Of a stretch of 64,000 nucleotides of DNA, positions 17,717 through 28,621 are shown in pieces. The stretch comes from Paenibacillus tundrae (GTDB lineage: Bacteria > Bacillota > Bacilli > Paenibacillales > Paenibacillaceae), in assembly GCF_030812775.1 (NCBI RefSeq), contig NZ_JAUSTI010000002.1, forward strand, positions 248,001-312,000. The letters are read 5' to 3'. Below the pieces are notes generated by a model that ran no database searches, had not been told where the DNA came from, and saw only the letters and a list, made by a program, of their open reading frames with translations. How positions within the stretch are numbered: position 1 is the first letter of the stretch; the number at the start of each line of letters is the position of its first letter. A program made the translations under genes and the position numbers.

Positions 17717-17740
17717 AAAAAAAGTCGCTATATAAGCAAC
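17717..17740 (-). terminator. Rho-independent terminator after the GGDEF gene
   Basis: Minus-strand stem GTTGCT-TATAT-AGCGAC followed by seven T residues, 38 bp after the GGDEF stop codon. Confidence 0.7.
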
Positions 17741-17777
17741 TTTCGTGATGGGTACCAGTAAGATTCGTGCTGCAGCC

Positions 17778-18752
17778 TTACACGTACTGATCTCTTTGCG
17801 AATCATACATAGCGTAACCGCTCTTTCCATTTTTCTTAATTCGGTACATCGCCTGATCTGCATACCTTAGAAGCTCAGCTGGTTCCTCTCCATGCCGCGG
17901 ATAGACGCTAATCCCAATACTGAGTGATAGATGAATGAAATTACCCGAGACCTCAATAGGAGCTACAAAAGCTGTTCCCAGCTTCTCGCAGACCACCTCT
18001 GCGTCGTGGTCATCGTTCAATTGATTTAAGATGATGCTGAATTCATCTCCACTTAGCCGAGCCACACTATCTGTACTTCGAATGTTTTCCTTCAGCCGTT
18101 TCGCAGTCTCCACAAGCACCTGGTCACCCACTTCATGTCCATACGTGTCATTGATCTGCTTGAATCCATCGGTATCGACGAAGAGAACAGCGAATTTCCC
18201 CTCACTTCGCTCGGCATGGTTAATTGCCCAGATTAGACGTTCGTTGAAAGCACGACGATTAGGCAATCCCGTAAGGGAGTCATGCATGGATAGATGCTTA
18301 CTAATCTTTTCGGAAATTTTAACTTTGTGATATTCAACATCTAATTCCTTGATTAGATTTTTCAGTTTATATACCCGTGTGCTAGTGTTGGTCATATCAC
18401 TGATCTGAATCATCGCGTAATTACGACCATTTTCGTATAAGGGTTCAACATGCATGTTTTGTTTATAAAAGTGTTCATCTTCATTTTCTTTAGGCAGAAT
18501 AAATGCCTTATGTAGAGCGCTTGAACAGAACCTGCTTTGCCCTTGGTACAGCGCATTATGCAGTATGTTCTGGTACATGTTCAACTTGAATCTTGGGCAT
18601 ACCTCAAGCAAATTCCGCCCAATCACCTCTTCATTACTTTTACCAGTGAATCGTTCCAACCAGCCATTCCAGAGAATCACTTTTAATTGTCTGTCAATGA
18701 TGAGGATGCCCATGTTGATTTTGCCTAGAGCCTGTATTACGAGATTATCCAT
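17778..18752 (-). CDS. PAS-GGDEF diguanylate cyclase
   Basis: The 324-residue protein has an N-terminal PAS domain (about 5-120, with GILIIDRQLKVILWNG), a short coiled linker and a C-terminal GGDEF domain (about 155-320). The active-site loop reads SGDEF, which many active enzymes have, and RSTD five residues before it fits the inhibitory RxxD site for product feedback. It would make cyclic di-GMP from GTP. The ATG at 18752 follows GGAGG by six bases and overlaps the end of the CheC-like gene by eight bases, so the pair is translationally coupled. Confidence 0.88.
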   Translation of the reverse strand: MDNLVIQALGKINMGILIIDRQLKVILWNGWLERFTGKSNEEVIGRNLLEVCPRFKLNMYQNILHNALYQGQSRFCSSALHKAFILPKENEDEHFYKQNMHVEPLYENGRNYAMIQISDMTNTSTRVYKLKNLIKELDVEYHKVKISEKISKHLSMHDSLTGLPNRRAFNERLIWAINHAERSEGKFAVLFVDTDGFKQINDTYGHEVGDQVLVETAKRLKENIRSTDSVARLSGDEFSIILNQLNDDHDAEVVCEKLGTAFVAPIEVSGNFIHLSLSIGISVYPRHGEEPAELLRYADQAMYRIKKNGKSGYAMYDSQRDQYV

Positions 18753-19380
18753 GGTCATCCTCCAATAATGCATTCATTTTGTCCAATAGACTTGAGATAG
18801 AGTTCATGCTGAGCGCAATAAGTATGATCCCTTTCACATTGGTATCGGCAAGTAAGAATGACGTATGGAGAACCAGCACATATACTTCGTTCTGGAGCAG
18901 GAGCTGTGGATCAGAGTGTGTCACATGCAGCAGCTCAATATCCGGCAATACGTATTCTAATTTCATTTCTAGAAAATTACCGAATTCTCCAATGATGGCA
19001 TTTAGCAGAATATTACTAACTTCTTTGAGCACGTCCAGATCCGTATCTAATAGGCGACTTTCTTCCGGCTCAATCGTCTCGGTGAGTTCTCCAAGACACA
19101 TATTCGCTAACACTTTAGCCTGCTCAGCAGGGAACATAAGGAATGCTTTCCCCTGAAAATCGTATCCGAACTGCAAAGATGATCTGAACAGATGACCTTC
19201 GCTGAAAAAGAGTTTATACCGTCGATCTCCTGGATCAACGTCAGATATCGAAATGAGCTCCACTTCAGGTATGGTCAGTACAATGTGCTTGTCGACAATC
19301 TCGGAAAGCATATTGGCCGCTTGTCCAACGTAAACGTTCACAAGTTCAGTCAGCATATCCTTCTGCAATTCAGTCAGCAT
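18745..19380 (-). CDS. CheC/CheX-like chemotaxis phosphatase
   Basis: A 211-residue protein with two CheC-type active-site segments. The second (KEVSNILLNA, about residue 119) is the full ExxNxxxN motif; the first (ELVNVYVGQ, about residue 12) keeps ExxN but has Gly for the last Asn. CheC-family proteins remove phosphate from CheY-type receivers. Here the gene lies between a lone receiver gene and a diguanylate cyclase gene with overlaps on both sides, so it probably resets that receiver rather than the flagellar one. The first 12 bases of the gene are repeated nine codons later. Confidence 0.8.
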   Translation of the reverse strand: MLTELQKDMLTELVNVYVGQAANMLSEIVDKHIVLTIPEVELISISDVDPGDRRYKLFFSEGHLFRSSLQFGYDFQGKAFLMFPAEQAKVLANMCLGELTETIEPEESRLLDTDLDVLKEVSNILLNAIIGEFGNFLEMKLEYVLPDIELLHVTHSDPQLLLQNEVYVLVLHTSFLLADTNVKGIILIALSMNSISSLLDKMNALLEDDHG

Positions 19381-19744
19381 GATGTGCCACCTGAATCATT
19401 TGAATCAATGTATTTGCTTTTTCTACAGTTAACGGCTTATTCAAAAATCCAGAGATTCCGAGGTTCTCTACTTCTTCACGAGTCACCTTCTGAATATCTG
19501 CAGATAAAATAATAATTCTGACCTCACGGTCGATTTCACGAATCATACGAAGCATCTCTTGACCACTAAGATTAGGCATGAGCAGATCCGTCGTAATAAA
19601 ATCAGGCTTGAATTCCAAGTACTGGTGATATCCTTCTTCTCCATTGTTCGCTGTCTGAATCTCAGATTCTGGAAAATGATCAGCAATTAGCTTACGCATC
19701 ATTTTCTGTACAAAAATAGAGTCTTCCACAATTAATACTTTCAT
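19370..19744 (-). CDS. Stand-alone CheY-like response regulator receiver
   Basis: A 124-residue single receiver domain with all key residues: acidic pair Glu-Asp at 7-8, phosphoacceptor Asp53 or so in TTDLLMP, Ser in ILSAD and Lys in NKP. No output domain. It is first in the operon receiver-CheC-GGDEF, driven by a near-consensus promoter at 19880-19907. It may pass a kinase signal to the cyclase or act as the substrate of the CheC-like protein. Confidence 0.88.
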   Translation of the reverse strand: MKVLIVEDSIFVQKMMRKLIADHFPESEIQTANNGEEGYHQYLEFKPDFITTDLLMPNLSGQEMLRMIREIDREVRIIILSADIQKVTREEVENLGISGFLNKPLTVEKANTLIQMIQVAHHAD

Positions 19745-20123
19745 TCGTTCTTCAGTCTCCTCGATAAAATTTTAAGGGCGCAGGATGAGCTAGCGCTGTG
19801 GACAGTTCTGAGAAGGAGATTTGCGCATAGTGGCACCCCTTACAAGTGACTGACTGGTTCTTCAAGCAAAACAATATAAATTATAGTAACTTTAATTAAA
19901 TTGTCAACGATATTATAGAATAAAATATATCTAGTTTCGCTATAATTCCAACAAATTGAGTTGTAACGTTCCGAAACACAATGGCATTTTGCTCGTAGTT
20001 TATTGCATTTTACATGTTATTGATTGAATACGCACGTCAGTGCAGTGCATTAATAAAAAGTACCACCTTAGCCTCTCTACACAACGTTCAGCTTGTGCAT
20101 TCAAGACTACAGTGGCACTAAGG
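19745..20123. other. 379-bp intergenic region
   Basis: It holds the promoter and leader of the receiver-CheC-GGDEF operon and, near 20060-20120, a long imperfect inverted repeat (CCTTAG/CTAAGG with an inner CACAA/TTGTG pair) followed on the minus strand by TACTTTTTATT, a possible terminator for the broken esterase. No convincing gene is seen. Confidence 0.5.
19880..19907 (-). promoter_or_regulatory. Near-consensus sigma-A promoter of the receiver-CheC-GGDEF operon
   Basis: On the minus strand a perfect TTGACA (19902-19907) and a perfect TATAAT (19880-19885) are 16 bp apart in an AT-rich setting. The transcript would carry a leader of about 125 bases before the ATG at 19744. I looked for a cyclic-di-GMP riboswitch core in the leader and did not see one. 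Confidence 0.75.
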
Positions 20124-22240
<2,117 letters not shown>

Positions 22241-22401
22241 GTTGAATCATCACGATCCTTTCTGTTCCCACCTAGCTCTATCCCTCCGAGTTTAGCGCTC
22301 ATATCCTGTAACAACAACCTGACAAAGTATAGGACTTGACTCAATATATCACTTGGATTCGCTGTCTAATAGATGAGATACGGAAAACCTATAATTTCTG
22401 A

Positions 22402-22415
22402 TGTAAACGCTTTAA
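22402..22415 (+). promoter_or_regulatory. cre-like site upstream of GH8 gene
   Basis: TGTAAACGCTTTAA matches 13 of 14 positions of the CcpA consensus. It lies 61 bp upstream of the GH8 ATG, within the 235-bp divergent region with the GDSL gene. Glucose repression of both is inferred. Confidence 0.55.
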
Positions 22416-22475
22416 TTTATAGAGTCGAACCGGTGATACAATAGGATAAACGGCATTCATTAAGGGAGGTAAATC

Positions 22476-23618
22476 ATGCAAATTACAGGTCAGAATGCAT
22501 ATGATTCAGGTACGTATACCAATATGTTTCACAAGTTAGGGTATAGCGAACAAGAGATTAACACACGACTGGAGTTGACATGGAACGAATTGTTCGATGG
22601 AGATGAACAAACACGAATCTATTACCCTATGGGTGGAGATAAAGGCTATTTGCTGGACACAGGCAACCACGATGTACGCTCTGAGGGCATGTCTTACGGG
22701 ATGATGATGGCTGTACAGATGAACAAAAAAGAAGAGTTTGATCGTCTATGGAACTATGCCTACACATTCATGCAGCACACTGAAGGACGATATAAAGATT
22801 ACTTTGCATGGCATTGTAAGCCTGACGGAACCCGAATCTCACAAGGACCTGCACCAGATGGTGAGGAGTTCTTTGCCATGGCTTTGTTGTTCGCCTCTAA
22901 CCGCTGGGGAGATGGCGATACGCCATACAATTACCAAGAACAAGCTCGAAAAATTCTCCGTGCGTGCATTCATCAAGGTGAAAACGATGATGGCGATCCC
23001 ATGTGGGATCCAGAGACTCGGCTCATTAAATTCGTGCCCGAATCGCCATTCAGTGATCCATCTTATCATCTTCCCCACTTCTATGAACTGTTCGCTATCT
23101 ACGGAGATAAGGGTGATCAGGTATTCTGGCAAGAGGCAGCGGCCGCAAGTCGGGCATATCTGCATACCGCCTGCCACCCTGTGACAGGACTTTCGCCAGA
23201 ATACGCCAATTATGATGGCTCACCTGCTCCCATTCAGCCTCACGGTGACTATAGACACTTTTACAGTGATGCCTATCGAGTTGCAGCGAATGTTGCGCTG
23301 GACTGGGAATGGTTCCGCAAGGATCTATGGCAAGTCGAACAATCCAATCGAATTCAGTCTTTCTTCAGCGACATTGACGTATCCGATTATCGTCGTTATA
23401 CCATTGAAGGCGAAGCCTTTGACGAACCTTCCTTGCACCCCATAGGTTTACTTGCTACCAATGCTATGGCTTCACTGGCAGCAGACGGCCCGCATGCAGA
23501 GTCATTTGTCCATCGATTCTGGAACACCCCTCTACGCCAGGGAGAACGCCGGTACTACGACAATTGTTTGTACTTCTTCAGTCTGCTTGCCTTAAGCGGC
23601 AGATATCGGATTTATTAA
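22476..23618 (+). CDS. GH8 reducing-end xylose-releasing exo-oligoxylanase
   Basis: The 380-residue protein matches family GH8 enzymes of the Rex type along its length: general acid Glu in VRSEGMSYGM (about residue 70), PDGEEFFAMAL (Asp about 128), and the DWEWFRKD and YRVAANVALDW segments near the base. It removes xylose from the reducing end of short xylo-oligosaccharides. No signal peptide, so it works in the cytoplasm after import. ATG with GGGAGG upstream. A cre-like site lies in the promoter region and a long hairpin terminator follows. Confidence 0.88.
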   Translation: MQITGQNAYDSGTYTNMFHKLGYSEQEINTRLELTWNELFDGDEQTRIYYPMGGDKGYLLDTGNHDVRSEGMSYGMMMAVQMNKKEEFDRLWNYAYTFMQHTEGRYKDYFAWHCKPDGTRISQGPAPDGEEFFAMALLFASNRWGDGDTPYNYQEQARKILRACIHQGENDDGDPMWDPETRLIKFVPESPFSDPSYHLPHFYELFAIYGDKGDQVFWQEAAAASRAYLHTACHPVTGLSPEYANYDGSPAPIQPHGDYRHFYSDAYRVAANVALDWEWFRKDLWQVEQSNRIQSFFSDIDVSDYRRYTIEGEAFDEPSLHPIGLLATNAMASLAADGPHAESFVHRFWNTPLRQGERRYYDNCLYFFSLLALSGRYRIY

Positions 23619-23632
23619 TTAACATCTGTAGA

Positions 23633-23697
23633 CAGAAGACGCATAAAACCTCTGGTTTCTTCGGAAGCCAAAGGGTTTTATGCGTCTTCTGAATTTT
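23633..23697. terminator. Long hairpin terminator after GH8
   Basis: An 18-bp perfect outer stem (23633-23650 with 23674-23691) carries a further inner stem GGTTTC/GAAGCC, followed by TTTTT on the plus strand. It can also end transcripts from the other side. Confidence 0.85.
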
Positions 23698-23737
23698 TAT
23701 TCATTCATCCTAATTCTTGAATGTCATCTAAACTGTG

Positions 23738-24091
23738 TCATTCGAATATAAGAATCTCCTCTTCTTCACCCCAAGTTACAATCACACTGCCTATATCTAT
23801 CCAGTCTTCTACACTACTTCTAGTTGGTAACTGAATGATTTCATTCGGATTAATAGAAACATGAATTGTGTTACTAGTAGAACTGTTATTGGGATGTAGA
23901 ATATTAATTTCTACCTGTTCATCAACTGGATCTTCTCCAATGTATTGTATGGAAGGAACCTCTTCGTACTCACCCTTGGTATAAACAAGATCAATTGTAA
24001 CAATCCAATGTTCTGACTTGGCTACTATTCGCTCATCATTAACTGATGTGGTGCAGCTGCATAAACCCAGTAATGAAGCAAAAAGAATCAA
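23738..24091 (-). CDS. Small lipoprotein of unknown function
   Basis: The frame encodes a hydrophobic leader ending in a lipobox-like LCSC, then about 100 residues of acidic, beta-rich sequence with a Trp-Gly-Glu-Glu tail. I recognise no family. The first possible start is TTG 24091, but the best ribosome site (AGAGGAG) lies some 30 bases earlier, next to an in-frame GTC; the intervening codons (with an Arg before the hydrophobic stretch) would complete a signal peptide. The true start is unclear and a lost start codon is possible. It lies 82 bp downstream of the last permease of the large sugar operon. Confidence 0.5.
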   Translation of the reverse strand: MILFASLLGLCSCTTSVNDERIVAKSEHWIVTIDLVYTKGEYEEVPSIQYIGEDPVDEQVEINILHPNNSSTSNTIHVSINPNEIIQLPTRSSVEDWIDIGSVIVTWGEEEEILIFE

Positions 24092-24172
24092 AATCGCTAG
24101 TCGGATAGAGATAAGGACATCTCCTCTTTTTTGCCCATATTATAGCATAAATCCCGTAACCATACATTTAGT

Positions 24173-25117
24173 TCAGCCGACAATTCCAGTACGTTCCACG
24201 CTCTCCACGAAGTATCGCTGTACAAACAAGTAAATTACGATCAACGGCAGGATCGCCAGCAAAACGCCTGTATCTTGAATCATGCTTAGGTAGAAAGGGT
24301 CTGCCTTCGAAGCGCCATTGCTGACTTGTTGAGCCAGATTGTATGGAAGAGACGACAACTGGGTGGACATCACCTTGCTGGATGTCAGATATGTGGTCGT
24401 GTAGAAGCTGTCGTTCCACTGCCAAACAAAGGAGAACAGCATTACAGTTACCATCGAAGGGATGGCATTAGGTAACATAATTCTGGTGAACGTCCGGCCA
24501 ATCCCTGCTCCGTCCACGTAAGCTGCCTCTTCCACCTCTTTAGGGATTCCCCTGAAAAACTGGCGAAAGATGAAAATATACAGCCCCGCTTTGAGTGAAT
24601 TCGCCGTAATAGCAGTAAGAATGAACGGCCAGTACGTATTCAGCAGATTAATGGGTTCGCCTGTTATAAGTGTTATAATACCCATCAGATCAAAGCTTTT
24701 TAGATTAAGATAGACCGGAATCAGAATCGTTGTTGGTGGAACAAGAATCGTCAGAATTACGCCAGCAAACAACCAGTTACTGCCTTTGAATTTCAATCGG
24801 GCGAACCCGTAGCCGGCAAGTGCGCAAGAAGCCGTCGTAAGTAGAGTTGTTGTTGCAGATAACGCAAATGTATTAAACAGTGTTACCCAGTAATCCATGA
24901 CGCGAATTGCTTCCTTGAAATTGTCCACGGAGAAGTTCTGGGGAATCCACACAACGACTGCTGAATACAGATCTCCCTTGTCCTTAATGGACGTTGAAAC
25001 TTTCTGAAATATAGGAAAGAGGATGACAAAAGAAAGTCCGGTAATGAGAACAAAACGGATGATGGACCACAGCCAGCCCTTCCAATGTTCTAATGAGAAT
25101 AATCGTGAAGTTGTCAC
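24173..25117 (-). CDS. Sugar ABC transporter permease, CUT1 MalG/AraQ type
   Basis: A 314-residue membrane protein with six helices and the EAA loop EVEEAAYVDGAGIGRTFTRIMLP (shown in part) characteristic of CUT1 MalG-like permeases. The GTG start at 25117 has AGGAGGAGG six bases upstream; the open frame upstream is not conserved-looking. It is the last gene of the DUF5696 operon and pairs with the MalF-like permease just before it. Confidence 0.88.
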   Translation of the reverse strand: MTTSRLFSLEHWKGWLWSIIRFVLITGLSFVILFPIFQKVSTSIKDKGDLYSAVVVWIPQNFSVDNFKEAIRVMDYWVTLFNTFALSATTTLLTTASCALAGYGFARLKFKGSNWLFAGVILTILVPPTTILIPVYLNLKSFDLMGIITLITGEPINLLNTYWPFILTAITANSLKAGLYIFIFRQFFRGIPKEVEEAAYVDGAGIGRTFTRIMLPNAIPSMVTVMLFSFVWQWNDSFYTTTYLTSSKVMSTQLSSLPYNLAQQVSNGASKADPFYLSMIQDTGVLLAILPLIVIYLFVQRYFVESVERTGIVG

Positions 25118-25134
25118 ACTAGACCTCCTCCTTT

Positions 25135-25980
25135 CTAATCTTGATAGAAGACACGTTTCGAGAAAATAATAGATACGATGACCAAAATAATTGCAATTGC
25201 TAAGAAGTAGACCCATGCCATAGCAGAGCTTAGACCAAAATCAAATTTGACGAAGCCAGTATCCCGGATTAGTTTTGTCATGGCGTTATTGGCAAACGAA
25301 TCAATGATCGTATAGATTGCATTGACGAAAATAAGCGGGCTGACCATCGGAAACGTGATCTTCCAGAACGCCTCGTATCCGGTTGCACCTTCCATCTTGG
25401 ACGCCTCATAGAGTTGAGGCGAGATCGTCTGAATACCAGCAAGAAAGATCAAAATCTGTACGCCAGATTGACTAACAATCTGATAGATTCGATCTACGGC
25501 GCTGCTTAAATAGGTGACAATCCATTCGCTCACCCCTGCACTCAGCATCAGGTTCTCCAATTCGAAAGTCCCCAGCGAGCTACCACCTGTACTGCTTTGA
25601 TTAACCGCATCAATTAGGCTTGTGCTCTCCAGTGTCATGATCACGCCTGATGCAAGAATAACCGGCAAGAAAAAGATCGAACGCGCTACCGCTCTACCTC
25701 TGAATTTCTGGTTCAGGATAACCGCAAGGAACAAACTAAAGATGACAATAAGCGGCACGTTCACAAGTACGTCTGTCACCGATTCGATAAGTGCTCGGTT
25801 GAAGCTGGTATTCACGGTCAATGCCTGAATATAGTTGGCGACCCCACTGAATTGAATTGCGATCCCTTCTGCATTCGCCTGAATTGTGCTCAGGCTGTAC
25901 CTTAGGGAAGCCAGCAACGGAACGAAGAAAAACAAAACAAATCCAACAAGCCAGGGAAGCACGTAAATCATGCCCCACAT
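25135..25980 (-). CDS. Sugar ABC transporter permease, CUT1 MalF type
   Basis: At least 281 residues with six helices and an EAA loop (LYEASKMEGATGYEAFWKITFP, shown in part). The ATG at 25980 falls after what looks like a conserved cytoplasmic tail: the frame stays open 19 codons further to a CTG at 26037 that overlaps the upstream stop as CTGA, giving LKTLLKWKWGSRTYAQQKAM before the first helix. The longer form is plausible. Pairs with the MalG-like permease downstream. Confidence 0.85.
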   Translation of the reverse strand: MWGMIYVLPWLVGFVLFFFVPLLASLRYSLSTIQANAEGIAIQFSGVANYIQALTVNTSFNRALIESVTDVLVNVPLIVIFSLFLAVILNQKFRGRAVARSIFFLPVILASGVIMTLESTSLIDAVNQSSTGGSSLGTFELENLMLSAGVSEWIVTYLSSAVDRIYQIVSQSGVQILIFLAGIQTISPQLYEASKMEGATGYEAFWKITFPMVSPLIFVNAIYTIIDSFANNAMTKLIRDTGFVKFDFGLSSAMAWVYFLAIAIILVIVSIIFSKRVFYQD

Positions 25981-26033
25981 GGCTTTCTGCTGAGCATACG
26001 TACGACTTCCCCATTTCCATTTCAGGAGCGTCT

Positions 26034-28604
26034 TCAGAGCTGCTCACCACCAGTCACATAACTTTGAGCTTCCACAGTATGGTTCTCAACTTCCACAGGA
26101 AAGTCGTTATAATTCACGATGACGAATCCGCCGCCCTCATACGTTGTCTGAAATACACCTTCTGATACGGATTGATGCGCGATCATCGAACGACCTATAA
26201 ACGGCAGGTTTGCCTGATTAACCTCTCTGTACATCTCAGCCGCCAGATCGATCCATTGCTCATAATTCGCCGCATAGAGATGATCAAAATCAGTTTCTTT
26301 CACGACGTGATTGGGTGCATTAAACCAAGCGAAATATGGACTTGCCCCATATTCAATTAACTTCAGCACATACTGTCTTGCGTTTGTATATGTTGATAGA
26401 TTATAAGGGGAACCGGTATAACTGATACTTCCGTGCATCACAAGCTGAAAGAACGGAATCTCTTCATCCTCCAGCTTGAACCGACTGCTGGTCATGGGAG
26501 CATCTGTCAGACCTGTGAGATAAGGAAGTGCATAAGCATTTCCTCCCTCAGCTACCACGGAACCAGCCTGCTGTTTAATCTGTTCAAGCGCTGTAGTTAC
26601 GTTGTTTACTGCCTCCGTCCGATCCAACAGCTTCTTCGGATTCATGTCGCTATTCAATTGTTCTGCCAGATCTGACAGGGAAAGCCCCTCCGTTTCAAGC
26701 GGTTTAAGGGAATCCAGCATTTTATCCGTTACATTGCCCAGTAGATTCGGAGACAGAATGTATGAAGGCGATCGATCCCGGTCGGGACGTTGGATTGCTC
26801 GATTCATCGGATAGCGCACCGCCGGTTGCTGGGTCAGTGTGCGGGACGCCTCTCTGGATGGTTTGAATCCACCCTTAGAATGCACATTCAATACCGCTAC
26901 ATCTGGATAAAATCCAATGCCGGTATCACGAGCAAACGTGCTGAATTCACGCATTGCTTTTTGTCCGCCGATGGCTCCATCGACTTTAATTGAGTCCGGT
27001 ATTCGGTGGTGAATCCCCCCATTAAGCCATCCTGCATAACGAACCTGAATATTAGCAACATCCTTCTCCATTAACGTAGAGAGTATCTTCTCTGCTTCGT
27101 CGAAAGTGGTTAACGCCTGTGTGGAATCGTAAGGAATGCCCAACATATGCTGCCTTGTTGTTATACCTCCAAATAGTTTGAGATAAAAAGGGATACTGTC
27201 CTGTACCTTGCTGGCTTGTTCCTCAGGTACCCCGCCCGTTCGTTGCAGGTAACTTCGATACACGGAGGCAAGACCTGAATAACTAGCCTCTTCTGCACCA
27301 ACAAAAGCATAACGAACGACAAAGTCAGATACGGTCGGCTGATTCTGAAATTTGGGAAGTGTTCGTACCATATCGCTGGCCTGCAGTGTAATATCGCTTT
27401 TATTCACTACATAGAAGCTTGGGTATACGTTGTTGTAGCTATTAAGCTTGCCGCTGATATCTGCGTTGACAACTGCAACAGCATCCCCTTCCTCAATAAT
27501 GCCTAGAAAAGCACCGTCGGTTCGAATTAATCCAAAAACCGGCAATCTTGCTTTGGCTTCATTAGAACTTGCTTCCCGCATTTTCATCGTGAGGTCAGAC
27601 CCATATATATCCTGCTGATAGGCAGGGTATAGCGTTTTCCCGTTGTTAAAATGAATCAATGCTCCTGAGCCGTCGGGAACCAGCATAGAGCCCTCTTCAC
27701 TTGTACTACCTGCTCCGAAATATTCCAGCACAGATATGCTGTTAATTGGATATTCCTCAGGAAAATGAATGCCCGAGGCAGGCACCCGTACCAACAGATC
27801 CTGTCCGTCCAGCTCATATTCCATCGTGAGCATAAAGAGTCGTGGCCCACTTCGTTCCTGCTCGACTCCATGTTCCGCATGGTCTTGCACCAGATCCTCT
27901 TCCGTGTATCCAGCTTCATCAAAAGCTTTCAAGGCTCGGGATAGCTGCAACCCTTGCAGCGCCTTATCATTTCGATCATAGACGCCCTCGTCCTTGTCTT
28001 CTGCATAACCAATCTTCAGGGCTCGTTCCCCAACCTTGTCGAGCTGAGCGAGTATGTCTTGTTCGAAACGTTCTTTGCTAATCTTGACTGGCAAGTCTTC
28101 GATCGAACGCTCGGTACTTCCAAACTGATAGTGCACCCGCACACCATTTGGCAATGCTTCATAGCTTATCTGCTTATGTCTGACACTATCGGTGTAGGAG
28201 TTCACGGTACTGCTCTGGCCGAGAGTATTAAAGAAGCTTAGCCTCGTTTGCGACGATAAAAGGTCTTTGTTAATCCCTGCTGCAATCGCATCCTGCTCTC
28301 GATCTGTGGGATTACTGCGCCAGATTTGCCCGCTTCCCCTATAAATAACTGCAATTTCAGCAGTCTCTTCATGAAGGAACAGTTGCAACGCATTATTTTG
28401 GGCAATCCCGAGCATGCCTGGTAGGCGATCATCACGAAAGGAGGATTTTAGTTTTTCTCCTGGAGGCAGGGAAGGTATATCAGCCTGGTCAACGGCATTC
28501 GCACTCACTGGGGTTAATGGTGAGGGCGAGAACTGACAACTGCCGAGAAGCAGGCTGCTTATGAGCAGCATTCCAGTTATTTTTTTGACTACAGCGTGTT
28601 TCAT
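26034..28604 (-). CDS. DUF5696 lipoprotein, possible glycoside-hydrolase-like enzyme
   Basis: An 856-residue protein starting with a lipoprotein signal (lipobox LLGSC, Cys23) at ATG 28604 behind GGAGGGG. The family (DUF5696) is found in Paenibacillus and relatives beside YIP1 proteins and CUT1 permeases and has no proven function. The N-terminal half is beta-rich; the C-terminal half has alternating strands and helices (for example IQVRYAGWLNGG, GIGFYPDVAVLNV, YGASPYFAWFNAPNH) suggestive of a TIM barrel. It contains several Asp/Glu/Trp-rich loops that could form a sugar-binding or catalytic cleft. It sits on the outer face of the membrane next to the transporter. Confidence 0.8.
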   Translation of the reverse strand: MKHAVVKKITGMLLISSLLLGSCQFSPSPLTPVSANAVDQADIPSLPPGEKLKSSFRDDRLPGMLGIAQNNALQLFLHEETAEIAVIYRGSGQIWRSNPTDREQDAIAAGINKDLLSSQTRLSFFNTLGQSSTVNSYTDSVRHKQISYEALPNGVRVHYQFGSTERSIEDLPVKISKERFEQDILAQLDKVGERALKIGYAEDKDEGVYDRNDKALQGLQLSRALKAFDEAGYTEEDLVQDHAEHGVEQERSGPRLFMLTMEYELDGQDLLVRVPASGIHFPEEYPINSISVLEYFGAGSTSEEGSMLVPDGSGALIHFNNGKTLYPAYQQDIYGSDLTMKMREASSNEAKARLPVFGLIRTDGAFLGIIEEGDAVAVVNADISGKLNSYNNVYPSFYVVNKSDITLQASDMVRTLPKFQNQPTVSDFVVRYAFVGAEEASYSGLASVYRSYLQRTGGVPEEQASKVQDSIPFYLKLFGGITTRQHMLGIPYDSTQALTTFDEAEKILSTLMEKDVANIQVRYAGWLNGGIHHRIPDSIKVDGAIGGQKAMREFSTFARDTGIGFYPDVAVLNVHSKGGFKPSREASRTLTQQPAVRYPMNRAIQRPDRDRSPSYILSPNLLGNVTDKMLDSLKPLETEGLSLSDLAEQLNSDMNPKKLLDRTEAVNNVTTALEQIKQQAGSVVAEGGNAYALPYLTGLTDAPMTSSRFKLEDEEIPFFQLVMHGSISYTGSPYNLSTYTNARQYVLKLIEYGASPYFAWFNAPNHVVKETDFDHLYAANYEQWIDLAAEMYREVNQANLPFIGRSMIAHQSVSEGVFQTTYEGGGFVIVNYNDFPVEVENHTVEAQSYVTGGEQL

Positions 28605-28621
28605 TGCTTGTTCCCCCTCCC

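Larger units (their letters stand above)
17278..17777. other. 500-bp intergenic region: promoter, two terminators and a gene remnant
   Basis: From right to left on the minus strand it holds the terminator of the GGDEF gene (17717-17740), an open 48-codon stretch that looks like the end of a lost gene (17526-17672), a second terminator (17489-17510), an AT-rich stretch with repeated ATGTCA words, and the promoter of the deacylase operon. Confidence 0.6.

Noticed and set aside
19745-19880. Long leader of the receiver operon as a cyclic-di-GMP riboswitch
   Set aside because: I could not find the conserved GEMM core or its paired stems; only a few GCGCAAA-type words are present.
22839-23177. 112-codon frame antisense to GH8
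   Set aside because: Shadow of the strongly supported GH8 gene.
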